From IMG/VR virus record IMGVR_UViG_3300008464_000005, positions 1 through 29,052 of that record: DNA of 29,052 nucleotides. One strand, given 5' to 3'. The stretch is from a virus. The translations under genes and the position numbers were made by a program. The notes below the pieces were generated by a model. It ran no database searches, was not told where the DNA came from, and worked only from the letters and a program-made list of their open reading frames with translations. Positions 22,432 through 28,117 of this stretch are shown here, piece after piece; position 1 is the stretch's first letter; each line of letters opens with the position of its first letter.

Positions 22432-23156
22432 GTATTAATGAAAAACTATCCGAGATTCAAAGAGGCTTGGCGGTACCAAAAGGCCAGCGCAATGATTTTG
22501 GTAAATACGCATACAGAAGCGCCGAAGATGTACTTCACGCAGTAAAGCCGCTATTAGGTGGGCTGACATTAATCACTAACACTGAAATGGTCGCCGTAGG
22601 AGATAGGGTTTACGTAAAATGCACCGCCATTATTCGTGACAACAGCGAGTCCGCTTCAGCCTCTGGTTACGCTAGGGAGCCTTTATCGCGCAAGGGTATG
22701 GATGAGTCGCAGATAACAGGAGCGGCCACTAGCTACGCTAAGAAGTACGCGCTAGGCAATCTATTTGCCATTGATAACGAAAAAGACGCGGATACTATGG
22801 CCCCGCCGCCGCCTTATACAGATGAACAGCAATTAGAGTTCACGGGGATTATAGAGAGAGGAACTGGCTTAGGCTTGGTCAACTTTATTGAGCGTCATGG
22901 TAGAGAGGTTTATACGGCCTTATATAATTCAGCGCCTAAAGATAAGATGAAGTTCAAGGCAAAGTGTGACGAACTGTATGCGGAAGGTTCAGCAACGTTT
23001 GACGAGATAGCCCACGAATGTAAGACGGCTTTAGATATGGGTGATGCTGAAGGCTTTAAGGAGCAAGTATCGGATTTACCGCCGCCGCTTAAAAAGCTAC
23101 TGACAAAGCAATTAACACCTGGGCATATGGCGCAAATTAAGGCGTTTAAATCATGA
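22428..23156 (+). CDS. ERF-family single-strand annealing recombinase
   Basis: This is a 242-residue protein. The ERF domain covers residues 1-125: KLSEIQRGLAVPKGQRNDFG, the KYAYRSAEDVLHAVKPLL core, and the signature GMDESQITGAATSYAKKYAL followed by LFAIDNEKDAD (about 90-122). ERF proteins anneal complementary single strands in phage recombination and genome circularisation, as in P22. The C-terminal half is helical with no named domain. It works with the SSB and NinG-like proteins encoded downstream, which the cassette array now separates from it. Confidence 0.85.
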   Translation: MSINEKLSEIQRGLAVPKGQRNDFGKYAYRSAEDVLHAVKPLLGGLTLITNTEMVAVGDRVYVKCTAIIRDNSESASASGYAREPLSRKGMDESQITGAATSYAKKYALGNLFAIDNEKDADTMAPPPPYTDEQQLEFTGIIERGTGLGLVNFIERHGREVYTALYNSAPKDKMKFKAKCDELYAEGSATFDEIAHECKTALDMGDAEGFKEQVSDLPPPLKKLLTKQLTPGHMAQIKAFKS

Positions 23157-23305
23157 AAAACGAAACATACTGCGGGTGTTGTGGCAGATTCAAAAAGAAC
23201 GCTCTATTCCCTGCGAGAATGGGCAGGAGAAGAGCTATGTGTAACCCGTGTTCAGAAAGGGCTACAGATGCGCGTAAAAGAATGGCAAAGGAGTTTAAAA
23301 AGTGA
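23153..23305 (+). CDS. Small Cys-rich zinc-binding protein
   Basis: This is a 50-residue protein with two Cys pairs: CGCC near 7-10 and CNPC near 30-33. The rest is strongly basic (RMGRRRAMC, RKRMAKEFKK). This is a treble-clef or ribbon-like nucleic-acid-binding candidate. It overlaps the ERF stop (ATGA) and the next start (GTGA). Confidence 0.65.
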   Translation: MKNETYCGCCGRFKKNALFPARMGRRRAMCNPCSERATDARKRMAKEFKK

Positions 23306-23571
23306 ACGAACTAGACGCAGGTAGTCACTACCGCTTCGTGCATAGAATCAAAGTGACAGAGCTTGATTTAGAACTGGGCTACATTGACATTAAGCTAGAC
23401 CCTTTTAGGGTAGCTAAAATATGGGGAATGACTTGTTTTGCAGCGCACACAATCTTAAAGAAAATATCAGCTACAGGTAAGCGTGGTTACAAAGATGAGG
23501 AACAAGACCTGAAGGATATTATTTGTGCAGCCGAACGTAAATTGGAAATGCTTGAAGAGGATAAGCAATGA
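23302..23571 (+). CDS. Early phage protein, DUF3310-like
   Basis: This is an 89-residue protein with a GTG start overlapping the previous stop. The order GYIDIKLDPFRVAKIWGM, CFAAHTILKKI, GKRGYKDEEQDLKDI, ERKLEMLEED parallels the DUF3310 pattern (conserved DP/RV, hydrophobic helix, K-rich helix, EM..ED). The assignment is tentative. It is probably an ordinary early gene coupled to its neighbours. Confidence 0.45.
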   Translation: MNELDAGSHYRFVHRIKVTELDLELGYIDIKLDPFRVAKIWGMTCFAAHTILKKISATGKRGYKDEEQDLKDIICAAERKLEMLEEDKQ

Positions 23572-23786
23572 AAAGACTAGGTAAAAAAGTGCAGTTTCAC
23601 GGTATTGATATTGTGATAACTAAGCCTTACGTGGCGGTTGATGGTCTTGGGATGATTCATGAATACTCAAGAAAACCTGCTCCCCATCGGCATTATTGGA
23701 GAACCAATAGCTTTGTAAATTATCTCGGTAAGGTCGATCTTCAAGGGATGGACTTTAAAGAAACACTACTGAGGTTTGACGTATGA
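23568..23786 (+). CDS. Hypothetical early protein
   Basis: This is a 72-residue protein starting MKRLGKKVQFHGIDIVITKP. Its composition is beta-rich with an RHYWRTNSFVNYL segment. No family is recognised. The stop overlaps the next start. Confidence 0.55.
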   Translation: MKRLGKKVQFHGIDIVITKPYVAVDGLGMIHEYSRKPAPHRHYWRTNSFVNYLGKVDLQGMDFKETLLRFDV

Positions 23787-24082
23787 GCGGAACACCTTCT
23801 GCAAAAGTGATCGCATTCAATGAAAACAAACACGGCAAAGGTTGCTTAGAACCAAAAATATGCGAAGGATGCGGCGGGTTTATGCGGGTTGAAAACTTTA
23901 AAACCCCGTACTACTTTATCCGAGGTGTCACCTGCGGCTCTGCCTGTGCCCAGTTCGTTAAAAGCAAACCGAGAACAGTAAAAGGTAAGTACGCTAAAGT
24001 CGTTAGAGCGATAGGCGAAGATTGGGCCAAAAGGTCAGCAACAGAAAAGCTAATACAAGATGCCATCTGCGCAAAACTTTAA
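23783..24082 (+). CDS. Zinc-finger-like protein at the left edge of the cassette array
   Basis: This is a 99-residue protein. A CEGCGGFM motif (about 27-34) is followed by CGSAC (about 51-55), so four Cys could hold one zinc. The C-terminal 45 residues are basic and helical. It is coupled to the upstream gene. Its last bases (ACTTTAA) run into the first attC-like site, so the array was inserted right at its 3' end. Confidence 0.6.
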   Translation: MSGTPSAKVIAFNENKHGKGCLEPKICEGCGGFMRVENFKTPYYFIRGVTCGSACAQFVKSKPRTVKGKYAKVVRAIGEDWAKRSATEKLIQDAICAKL

Positions 24083-24109
24083 CCGCTCAATTTGAGCGAC
24101 TTGTTATAA
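24077..24109 (+). repeat. Left boundary attC-like site (short form)
   Basis: CTTTAAC, then the stem CGCTCAA/TTGAGCG, then ACTT and GTTATAA. Order and spacing are those of a minimal attC. Its 3' part GCGACTTGTTATA is identical to 13 bases of the fifth cassette's attC. It has no cassette of its own upstream, so it is the entry point of the array or the remnant of a lost cassette. Confidence 0.6.
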
Positions 24110-24124
24110 ATACGGAGATGAAAA

Positions 24125-24331
24125 ATGAATTTTACTGTAAGAAATATTGCTGGCGAATATCAAGAGATGACGGTGGACGCTATTGAGACGGGAACGATGG
24201 GCAAGAAAGAGGCTGTTAGACTTGCGCAGGCGATGATTAGCGCGGCAGAAGAATTACTTCATGGCGCTGACTTACCCGTCAACAGCGATGCTTGCGGTAC
24301 TATTGTCGAGGATTTGATTGAGTATTTATAA
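24125..24331 (+). CDS. Cassette 1 gene: acidic helical protein
   Basis: This is a 68-residue acidic protein starting MNFTVRNIAGEYQEMTVDAI and ending TIVEDLIEYL. Residues 25-50 form an Ala-rich helix (EAVRLAQAMISAAEELLHGA). The ATG follows a GGAGATGAAAA ribosome site at the cassette's 5' end. Its stop TAA lies inside the following attC, as is common for cassettes. No family recognised. Confidence 0.6.
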   Translation: MNFTVRNIAGEYQEMTVDAIETGTMGKKEAVRLAQAMISAAEELLHGADLPVNSDACGTIVEDLIEYL

Positions 24332-24388
24332 CGCCCTAGTTAAAGAGGCGCGTGCTTTAACGCGCTCTGTTTGAAAGAAATGTTAGGT
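24326..24388 (+). repeat. attC of cassette 1
   Basis: R'' TTATAAC (24326-24332) is complementary to the cassette's own first bases; ten bases (GTTATAAATA at 24103-24112) match. R' GTTAGGT (24382-24388) fits GTTRRRY. Between are AGAGGCGCGT/ACGCGCTCT with one unpaired G and a 6-base top. 46 bases of this site recur almost exactly in cassette 4. Confidence 0.85.
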
Positions 24389-24413
24389 GGTTTTAAAGTA
24401 AACAGGAGTGAAT

Positions 24414-24665
24414 ATGAAATATGCAATTTATGAACGTGAAACCGTATTGGAGAGCATAGCCTCTGACGCAGTTACATTCTTAGGATTAACTTTTTGTATT
24501 TGGTTTAGCGACAAAATGGGCGGTGCTTTTTGGACGATTATGAGCGCAGCAATGCTATTTATTTGGCTTAGCGTGAAGATACCCATGGAAAAAGACAGGG
24601 TGAAGAAACTTAAAAGCAAAGAAGAGGCTATTGAGTGGGCAAAGTCACTACCTGACGACACCTAA
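24414..24665 (+). CDS. Cassette 2 gene: two-span membrane protein
   Basis: This is an 83-residue protein from the ATG at 24414 with AACAGGAGT ribosome site; an in-frame GTG at 24408 is inside that site. Two hydrophobic segments (about 18-32 and 38-55), then a charged helix (KDRVKKLKSKEEAIEWAKSL). Small membrane proteins are frequent in integron cassettes. Function unknown. Confidence 0.65.
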   Translation: MKYAIYERETVLESIASDAVTFLGLTFCIWFSDKMGGAFWTIMSAAMLFIWLSVKIPMEKDRVKKLKSKEEAIEWAKSLPDDT

Positions 24666-24723
24666 CGCCCAACTTTAAGCAGCCGCAAGCTTTGTGCGGT
24701 CTGACTTTAAATATTTGTTATAC
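24660..24723 (+). repeat. attC of cassette 2
   Basis: R'' ACCTAAC fits RYYYAAC exactly and, with the C before it, is the reverse complement of the cassette's start GTTAGGTG. R' is GTTATAC (24717-24723). The inner stem is AAGCAGCCGCA paired with TGCGGTCTGACTT, leaving one T and one A unpaired, the typical attC extrahelical bases. Confidence 0.88.
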
Positions 24724-24745
24724 GATTAATTTAGGAGAAGTAAAA

Positions 24746-24988
24746 ATGAACATAATAGATCCCAAACGATTGAAAAATAGAGATGTTGTAACGGTTAAAG
24801 AATGGACTAGAAGCAACGACACGAGTTACGTTGGCGAGCTATTAAGAGTTAAGCATAACCGTTTACCTTTTATTGTTTTAGAAAGACGCGCAGGGGGGCT
24901 AAGAGAAGATATTAAGCTGGACAGCAGGAAAGTGATATTTGAAAAGCCGATATATAATTACGCTAAAGAAATGCTACGGGATCATTAG
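24746..24988 (+). CDS. Cassette 3 gene: basic hypothetical protein
   Basis: This is an 80-residue protein from the ATG at 24746 with ribosome site TTAGGAGAAG; an in-frame ATG at 24692 lies inside the attC and is unlikely. The sequence is basic and beta-rich (KRLKNRDVVTVKEWTRSNDT ... RLPFIVLERRAGG). No family recognised. Confidence 0.6.
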   Translation: MNIIDPKRLKNRDVVTVKEWTRSNDTSYVGELLRVKHNRLPFIVLERRAGGLREDIKLDSRKVIFEKPIYNYAKEMLRDH

Positions 24989-24997
24989 ACCCATTCC

Positions 24998-25060
24998 GTA
25001 TAACGCCCTAGTTAAAAGGCGGCTGCTTTCTAGCCGTCATTTTTGAACACTTTGTTATAC
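24998..25060 (+). repeat. attC of cassette 3
   Basis: R'' GTATAAC (24998-25004) matches the complement of the cassette's start GTTATAC. The inner stem pairs GCGGCT with AGCCGTC imperfectly, under a CTTT-containing top, with an outer TTAAAA/TTTTTGAA. R' is GTTATAC (25054-25060). Confidence 0.82.
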
Positions 25061-25085
25061 GAGAATTAAAAATAGAGGAAGCATT

Positions 25086-25292
25086 ATGTTAAAAGTTGGA
25101 AAAAAATACACCTATACGAACCTTAGACCTTTCCCCGCAGATATGGCCTTATCTGAAATAACAATAACCGGCATCCGCACCGAAGGCGAAGGCCTCAGCG
25201 TATCACATGATTTTGTAAAAACTAACGGGAACACTGGCAGTGGGACAATGACTGCTAGGCAGGCTGAAAAATACTTAGAACCTGCCGTATAA
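25086..25292 (+). CDS. Cassette 4 gene: small beta-rich protein
   Basis: This is a 68-residue protein starting MLKVGKKYTYTNLRPFPADM. It has alternating strands (SEITITGIRTEG, LSVSHDFVKTNG, GSGTMTARQAEKYL). The ribosome site is TAGAGGAAG. The stop TAA is inside the attC. No family recognised. Confidence 0.6.
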   Translation: MLKVGKKYTYTNLRPFPADMALSEITITGIRTEGEGLSVSHDFVKTNGNTGSGTMTARQAEKYLEPAV

Positions 25293-25349
25293 CGGAATAA
25301 TTAAAGAGGCGCGTGTTTTAACGCGCTCTGTTTGAAAGAAATGTTATAC
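25287..25349 (+). repeat. attC of cassette 4
   Basis: R'' GTATAAC and R' GTTATAC (25343-25349). Positions 25301-25346 are identical to 24340-24385 of the first attC except one base at the stem top, so these two sites are recent copies. The 5' part differs (AACGGAATAA instead of AACGCCCTAG). Confidence 0.83.
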
Positions 25350-25369
25350 GAATTTAATGGGAGATTGAT

Positions 25370-25555
25370 ATGACAGAAAACTGGTTAAGTGTTGATAAAG
25401 GTTTACCAAAAGACGGCGATTACACCGTAAAAGTTACCAAAAATGGTAAAGAAGCTGTGGTAATTCGCAGGCTAATTAAAGGCAAATGGTTGGGAGGCTG
25501 CCGCCCTTTCACGGACGGAGAGAATGAGACGCACTATAAAAATGACGGCGTATAA
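25370..25555 (+). CDS. Cassette 5 gene: DUF551-like protein
   Basis: This is a 61-residue protein. NWLSVDKGLPKDGDYTVKV then KGKWLGGCRPF resembles the short DUF551 pattern (W.SV...LP..G..V.V.....), also found in phages and small mobile genes. The ribosome site is TGGGAG. The stop is in the attC. Role unknown. Confidence 0.6.
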   Translation: MTENWLSVDKGLPKDGDYTVKVTKNGKEAVVIRRLIKGKWLGGCRPFTDGENETHYKNDGV

Positions 25556-25615
25556 CGCCATAGCTCACTTGCTGCGCGGCTCTTTCGCGCAGTCAGGTGC
25601 TGCGACTTGTTATAT
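25550..25615 (+). repeat. attC of cassette 5
   Basis: R'' GTATAAC matches the complement of the cassette start. The inner stem is CACTTGCTGCGCG paired with CGCGCAGTCAGGTG, with one unpaired T. R' is GTTATAT (25609-25615). It shares GCGACTTGTTATA with the left boundary site. Confidence 0.87.
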
Positions 25616-25646
25616 TGCGATAATTTAATTTTACAGAGGAATTAAC

Positions 25647-25796
25647 ATGGAAATAGAATGTCCAGAATGCGAGAAAACACAAGAGTTAGACTGGGACGAT
25701 TTGCCAGAGAGAGCTTGTGATGATGAAGACTACGAATGCAGGTATTGCGAGTACCAATTCAAGATTGGCTGGTACGCTACTGCCGAATTGAGATAG
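25647..25796 (+). CDS. Cassette 6 gene: zinc-ribbon protein
   Basis: This is a 49-residue protein with two CxxC knuckles (CPEC near 5-8 and CRYC near 31-34), highly acidic between (DDLPERACDDEDYEC). It is a typical minimal zinc ribbon. The ribosome site is AGAGGA. The stop precedes the attC. Similar small ribbons occur in phage and in cassette genes; the target is unknown. Confidence 0.7.
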   Translation: MEIECPECEKTQELDWDDLPERACDDEDYECRYCEYQFKIGWYATAELR

Positions 25797-25798
25797 CA

Positions 25799-25860
25799 AT
25801 ATAACGCCCGTTAATAAGCCGCTGCGCTTTTTGCAGTCGGCTTGATAAACCTTGTTATAC
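25799..25860 (+). repeat. attC of cassette 6
   Basis: R'' ATATAAC extends to ten bases complementary to this cassette's own start (GTTATATTGC at 25609-25618). The stem AAGCCGCTGC paired with GCAGTCGGCTT has exactly one unpaired T, and the outer GTTAATAA/TTGATAAAC also pairs. R' is GTTATAC (25854-25860). The cleanest attC of the array. Confidence 0.9.
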
Positions 25861-25882
25861 GCGATTTTAAGGAGAAGTGAAT

Positions 25883-26056
25883 ATGAGCTTGTACAAGACT
25901 AGGCAGAAGAAATACTGTAAAGATTGCAGATACCACTGGCTTATCGGAGCTAATGACGGAAGCCTTGATAATTGGTGTTGCAAAATAGGAAGATCAGCTA
26001 GGAGAGCGATACCGCGTTGCATAGCAAAGAATTACAAAACTTTGCGTGACGTATAA
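25883..26056 (+). CDS. Cassette 7 gene: small Cys-rich protein
   Basis: This is a 57-residue basic protein starting MSLYKTRQKKYCKDCRYHWL. CKDC (12-15), CC and a later C could bind metal. The ribosome site AAGGAGAAG is strong. The stop TAA is inside the attC. No family recognised. Confidence 0.65.
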   Translation: MSLYKTRQKKYCKDCRYHWLIGANDGSLDNWCCKIGRSARRAIPRCIAKNYKTLRDV

Positions 26057-26134
26057 CGCCTTAGTTAAATTGGCACGTGACGTAGACTGATAAGCCGCAA
26101 ATATATGCGGCTCAATTTAAACGCCATGTTATAT
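26051..26134 (+). repeat. attC of cassette 7 (longest)
   Basis: R'' GTATAAC is complementary to the cassette start. Outer stem TTAAATTG/CAATTTAA is followed by an internal arm AGCCGCA/TGCGGCT. The total is 84 bases, about 20 longer than the others because of an extra unpaired arm on the 5' side. R' is GTTATAT (26128-26134). Confidence 0.82.
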
Positions 26135-26157
26135 GGCGACCAGAAAAAGGAAAGAAA

Positions 26158-26340
26158 ATGACAACAGATAAAGAGAGAGGTTGCTGGTATTGGGGAACTG
26201 ACCCGCGTGAAGGAGACATATGGTTTCCGTTTTACTACAGAGAAGATGGCGTGATATTAACTGACGGAGTAGAGCAAGACGCTGAACCAACATTTAACGC
26301 ACTTATTACTGTGAAAGCAGAAATGCCAAAGGCAATATAA
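26158..26340 (+). CDS. Cassette 8 gene: small aromatic-rich protein
   Basis: This is a 60-residue protein starting MTTDKERGCWYWGTDPREGD. It is rich in W, Y and F (WYWGTDP, IWFPFYYRED) and acidic. The ribosome site is AAAAAGG. The stop overlaps the right boundary site. No family recognised. Confidence 0.6.
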   Translation: MTTDKERGCWYWGTDPREGDIWFPFYYREDGVILTDGVEQDAEPTFNALITVKAEMPKAI

Positions 26341-26374
26341 CTAGTCATTAAGAGGAATTAAATTCCTGTTAATA
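26335..26374 (+). repeat. Right boundary attC-like site (degenerate)
   Basis: R'' ATATAAC (26335-26341), a compact palindrome AGGAATT-A-AATTCCT (26353-26367), then GTTAATA (26368-26374). Complementarity to the cassette start GTTATAT is seven bases only, and the R' box is off-consensus. Probably a decayed attC; it may no longer recombine. Confidence 0.5.
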
Positions 26375-26430
26375 CACTAATAAAGCCCAAAGCGGGAATC
26401 AACAAACACAACACAACAAGAGGAAAGAAA

Positions 26431-26808
26431 ATGAACACTTTTAATTTTACTGGAAATTTAGGTCGTGACGTAGAGGTTAAGTACGCGGCAAGTGGTACGG
26501 CAATAGCAAGTTTTAGCGTACCCGTTAAATCAGGATATGGCGATAATGAAAAAACATCATGGGTGCGTTGTGCGATTATTGGCAAACGCGCTGAAGGTGG
26601 GCTGATTCAGTACCTTAAAAAAGGCCAGTTAGTTGGTATAAGCGGCGAATTATCAATCAATGTTTACACGAATAAAGAAGGCGTTGAAAAGACGAGCGTC
26701 GAAGTGTTTGTAAAAGAGATTGACCTACTAGGCAGTAAGCAACAAGCTAGCCAAGCACCGCAGCAAGCAGATAATGCGGGTGGCTTTGATGATGATCTTG
26801 ATTTTTAA
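26431..26808 (+). CDS. ssb: Single-stranded DNA-binding protein
   Basis: This is a 125-residue protein. OB-fold: MNTFNFTGNLGRDVEVKYAA, FSVPVKSGYG, TSWVRCAIIGKRAEGGLIQYL, then a KGQLVGISGELSINVY strand. The C-terminal tail is Gln-rich and ends DDDLDF, matching the acidic partner-binding tip of bacterial SSB (DDDIPF). It would coat replication and recombination intermediates together with ERF. It also follows directly after attC DNA, which folds only when single-stranded, so its dose could influence attC folding (inference). Confidence 0.88.
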   Translation: MNTFNFTGNLGRDVEVKYAASGTAIASFSVPVKSGYGDNEKTSWVRCAIIGKRAEGGLIQYLKKGQLVGISGELSINVYTNKEGVEKTSVEVFVKEIDLLGSKQQASQAPQQADNAGGFDDDLDF

Positions 26809-26813
26809 TATCA

Positions 26814-27401
26814 ATGAATAGCAAGCAGAAATGTCTATGCTGCAATGAGTATTACCCGTCAGATCACCGATGGGTAATTACCCCGCGCGGTAAATTTGCA
26901 GGGTATGACCACATTCAGTCATTCGTTAAAGCAGAGAGCGCTAGGAAGCTGTTTAAGGCTAATAACAAAGTTAAAAAAGAGGAGAAGAAGGTCAACGCCA
27001 AGCAGAAGAGGGAATTTTACGCCAACGACGTTAGCTTCAGGAAGAAGGCCGCGCAAAAAGCATTCAACGCGTACATTAGGAGCCGTGACCGTGAGGAACC
27101 GTGCATTTCATGCGACAAGCCGGATAATGGGCAGCATCAAAGGCACGCGTCGCACTACCGCAGCGTTGGGGCTTGCTCACAATTAAGATTCAACGAGGAA
27201 AATGTACACGCAAGCTGTGCCCAGTGTAATGGCGTTAAATCGGGCAATATCACAGAATATCGCATTAGGCTTATTAAAAAAATAGGCGTGGAAAAGGTTG
27301 AGTGGCTAGAGTGTCAAAACAAAGTAACGCGCTACACATGTGAAGAACTGCTTGAAATTGAGAGGAGTTATAAAGAAAAATTGAAAGAGCTAATGATATA
27401 A
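26814..27401 (+). CDS. NinG/Rap-like recombination nuclease
   Basis: This is a 195-residue protein. The NinG-type core is FNAYIRSRDREEPCISCDK (about 84-102), followed by HASHYRSVGACSQLRFNEEN and HASCAQCNGVKSGN, a Cys/His zinc site as in lambda NinG (Rap). An additional N-terminal CLCC (7-10) could form another zinc knuckle. Lambda Rap resolves recombination junctions. It is five bases after ssb. Confidence 0.8.
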   Translation: MNSKQKCLCCNEYYPSDHRWVITPRGKFAGYDHIQSFVKAESARKLFKANNKVKKEEKKVNAKQKREFYANDVSFRKKAAQKAFNAYIRSRDREEPCISCDKPDNGQHQRHASHYRSVGACSQLRFNEENVHASCAQCNGVKSGNITEYRIRLIKKIGVEKVEWLECQNKVTRYTCEELLEIERSYKEKLKELMI

Positions 27402-27408
27402 TTAACTT

Positions 27409-27460
27409 ACGGCTGAGGGTTGCTCCTTTTATCAGTTACACCGACTGACAGCCGTTTTTT
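27409..27460 (+). terminator. Branched hairpin terminator after ninG-like gene
   Basis: An outer stem ACGGCTG (27409-27415) / CAGCCGT (27449-27455) is followed by six T. Inside are a possible small arm GAG/CTC and a clear arm TCAGT (27432-27436) / ACTGA (27444-27448). This makes a small three-way-junction-like terminator rather than a simple hairpin. Confidence 0.65.
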
Positions 27461-27494
27461 CTTCTTTCGGTGATTAACTAAAGGTGGTGGTTAT

Positions 27495-28097
27495 GTGTTA
27501 GTTTATTCGCCTAATCACTATTTATCTCAAAAGAGCGGTTTTGTGTATGAGCATAGGCTTGTTATTTATTCTGAGTATGGAAAGGAGATACCGCCCTGTG
27601 AATTTTGTGGGCAAGAGTCGGATTGGTTTAGCAGGGCAACACACATTGATCACATAGAGGAGGTCAGAGGAAATAACGAGAGGTCGAATTTAAGGGTTTT
27701 GTGCAATTCTTGCAACGTGACGAGAACAAAGAGAGTCGCACACGAGACTAAAGGTAACGCTAAACTAACTTTTTTTGGTGAGTCAAAGACACCGCAGGAG
27801 TGGGGTAGAGACCCAAGAATAAGCGTGTCGGGTAGCTGCGTTAGACACCGTTTGAGAAAAGGGATGTCAATCGCAGATGCGTTGTTGTCAAAAAAGATCA
27901 CCCATAACGGCAATGTGCCAAAGAAGAAGGCGGCACCACCAAGGCACACTAGAAAGAATTCGACTGCTATTTCTATTAACGGGGTTTCTCTAACAGCTAG
28001 TGAGTGGTCAAGGCATCCTGATTGCTTGGTAACTGACGGAACTATACGGAACAGGCTAAAAAGGAACGTCCCGCATCGCGAATGCGTTTTTGGATAA
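27495..28097 (+). CDS. Free-standing HNH (homing-type) endonuclease
   Basis: This is a 200-residue protein with a GTG start after AAAGGTGG (an ATG two bases earlier is in another frame and ends at once). The HNH domain (about 18-80) has CEFCG and HIDHI, then NNERSNLRVLCNSCN. Two DNA-binding repeats follow: FFGESKTPQEWGRDP...RHRLRKG (about 93-120) and ISINGVSLTASEWSRHP...IRNRLKR (about 155-185). The pattern is typical of selfish phage endonucleases. It sits between recombination and packaging genes, a usual homing site. Confidence 0.78.
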   Translation: MLVYSPNHYLSQKSGFVYEHRLVIYSEYGKEIPPCEFCGQESDWFSRATHIDHIEEVRGNNERSNLRVLCNSCNVTRTKRVAHETKGNAKLTFFGESKTPQEWGRDPRISVSGSCVRHRLRKGMSIADALLSKKITHNGNVPKKKAAPPRHTRKNSTAISINGVSLTASEWSRHPDCLVTDGTIRNRLKRNVPHRECVFG

Positions 28098-28117
28098 CTT
28101 AAACTAAAGGAATTATT

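Larger units (their letters stand above)
24104..26368 (+). mobile_element. Integron-type gene cassette array without an integrase (8 cassettes)
   Basis: There are eight units of about 240-340 bases, all rightward, each with one small gene followed by an attC-like site. Unit breaks fall at the first G of GTTATA/GTTAGG. Most first bases are the reverse complement of the same unit's 3' R'' box, as expected of cassettes excised and re-inserted as circles. Inner stems carry unpaired bases (a single T in the sixth, for example), a hallmark of attC recognition by IntI. No integrase, attI or cassette promoter is present in the window. Confidence 0.85.

Noticed and set aside
24077-26374. CRISPR array or simple dispersed repeats
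   Set aside because: The repeats are 62-84 bases, variable in sequence, and separated by genes of 150-260 bases rather than short spacers; ends and stems follow the attC plan.
24077-26374. Rho-independent terminators between ordinary phage genes
   Set aside because: Stems lack following T-runs, and end boxes pair with the start of their own unit, which terminators would not do.
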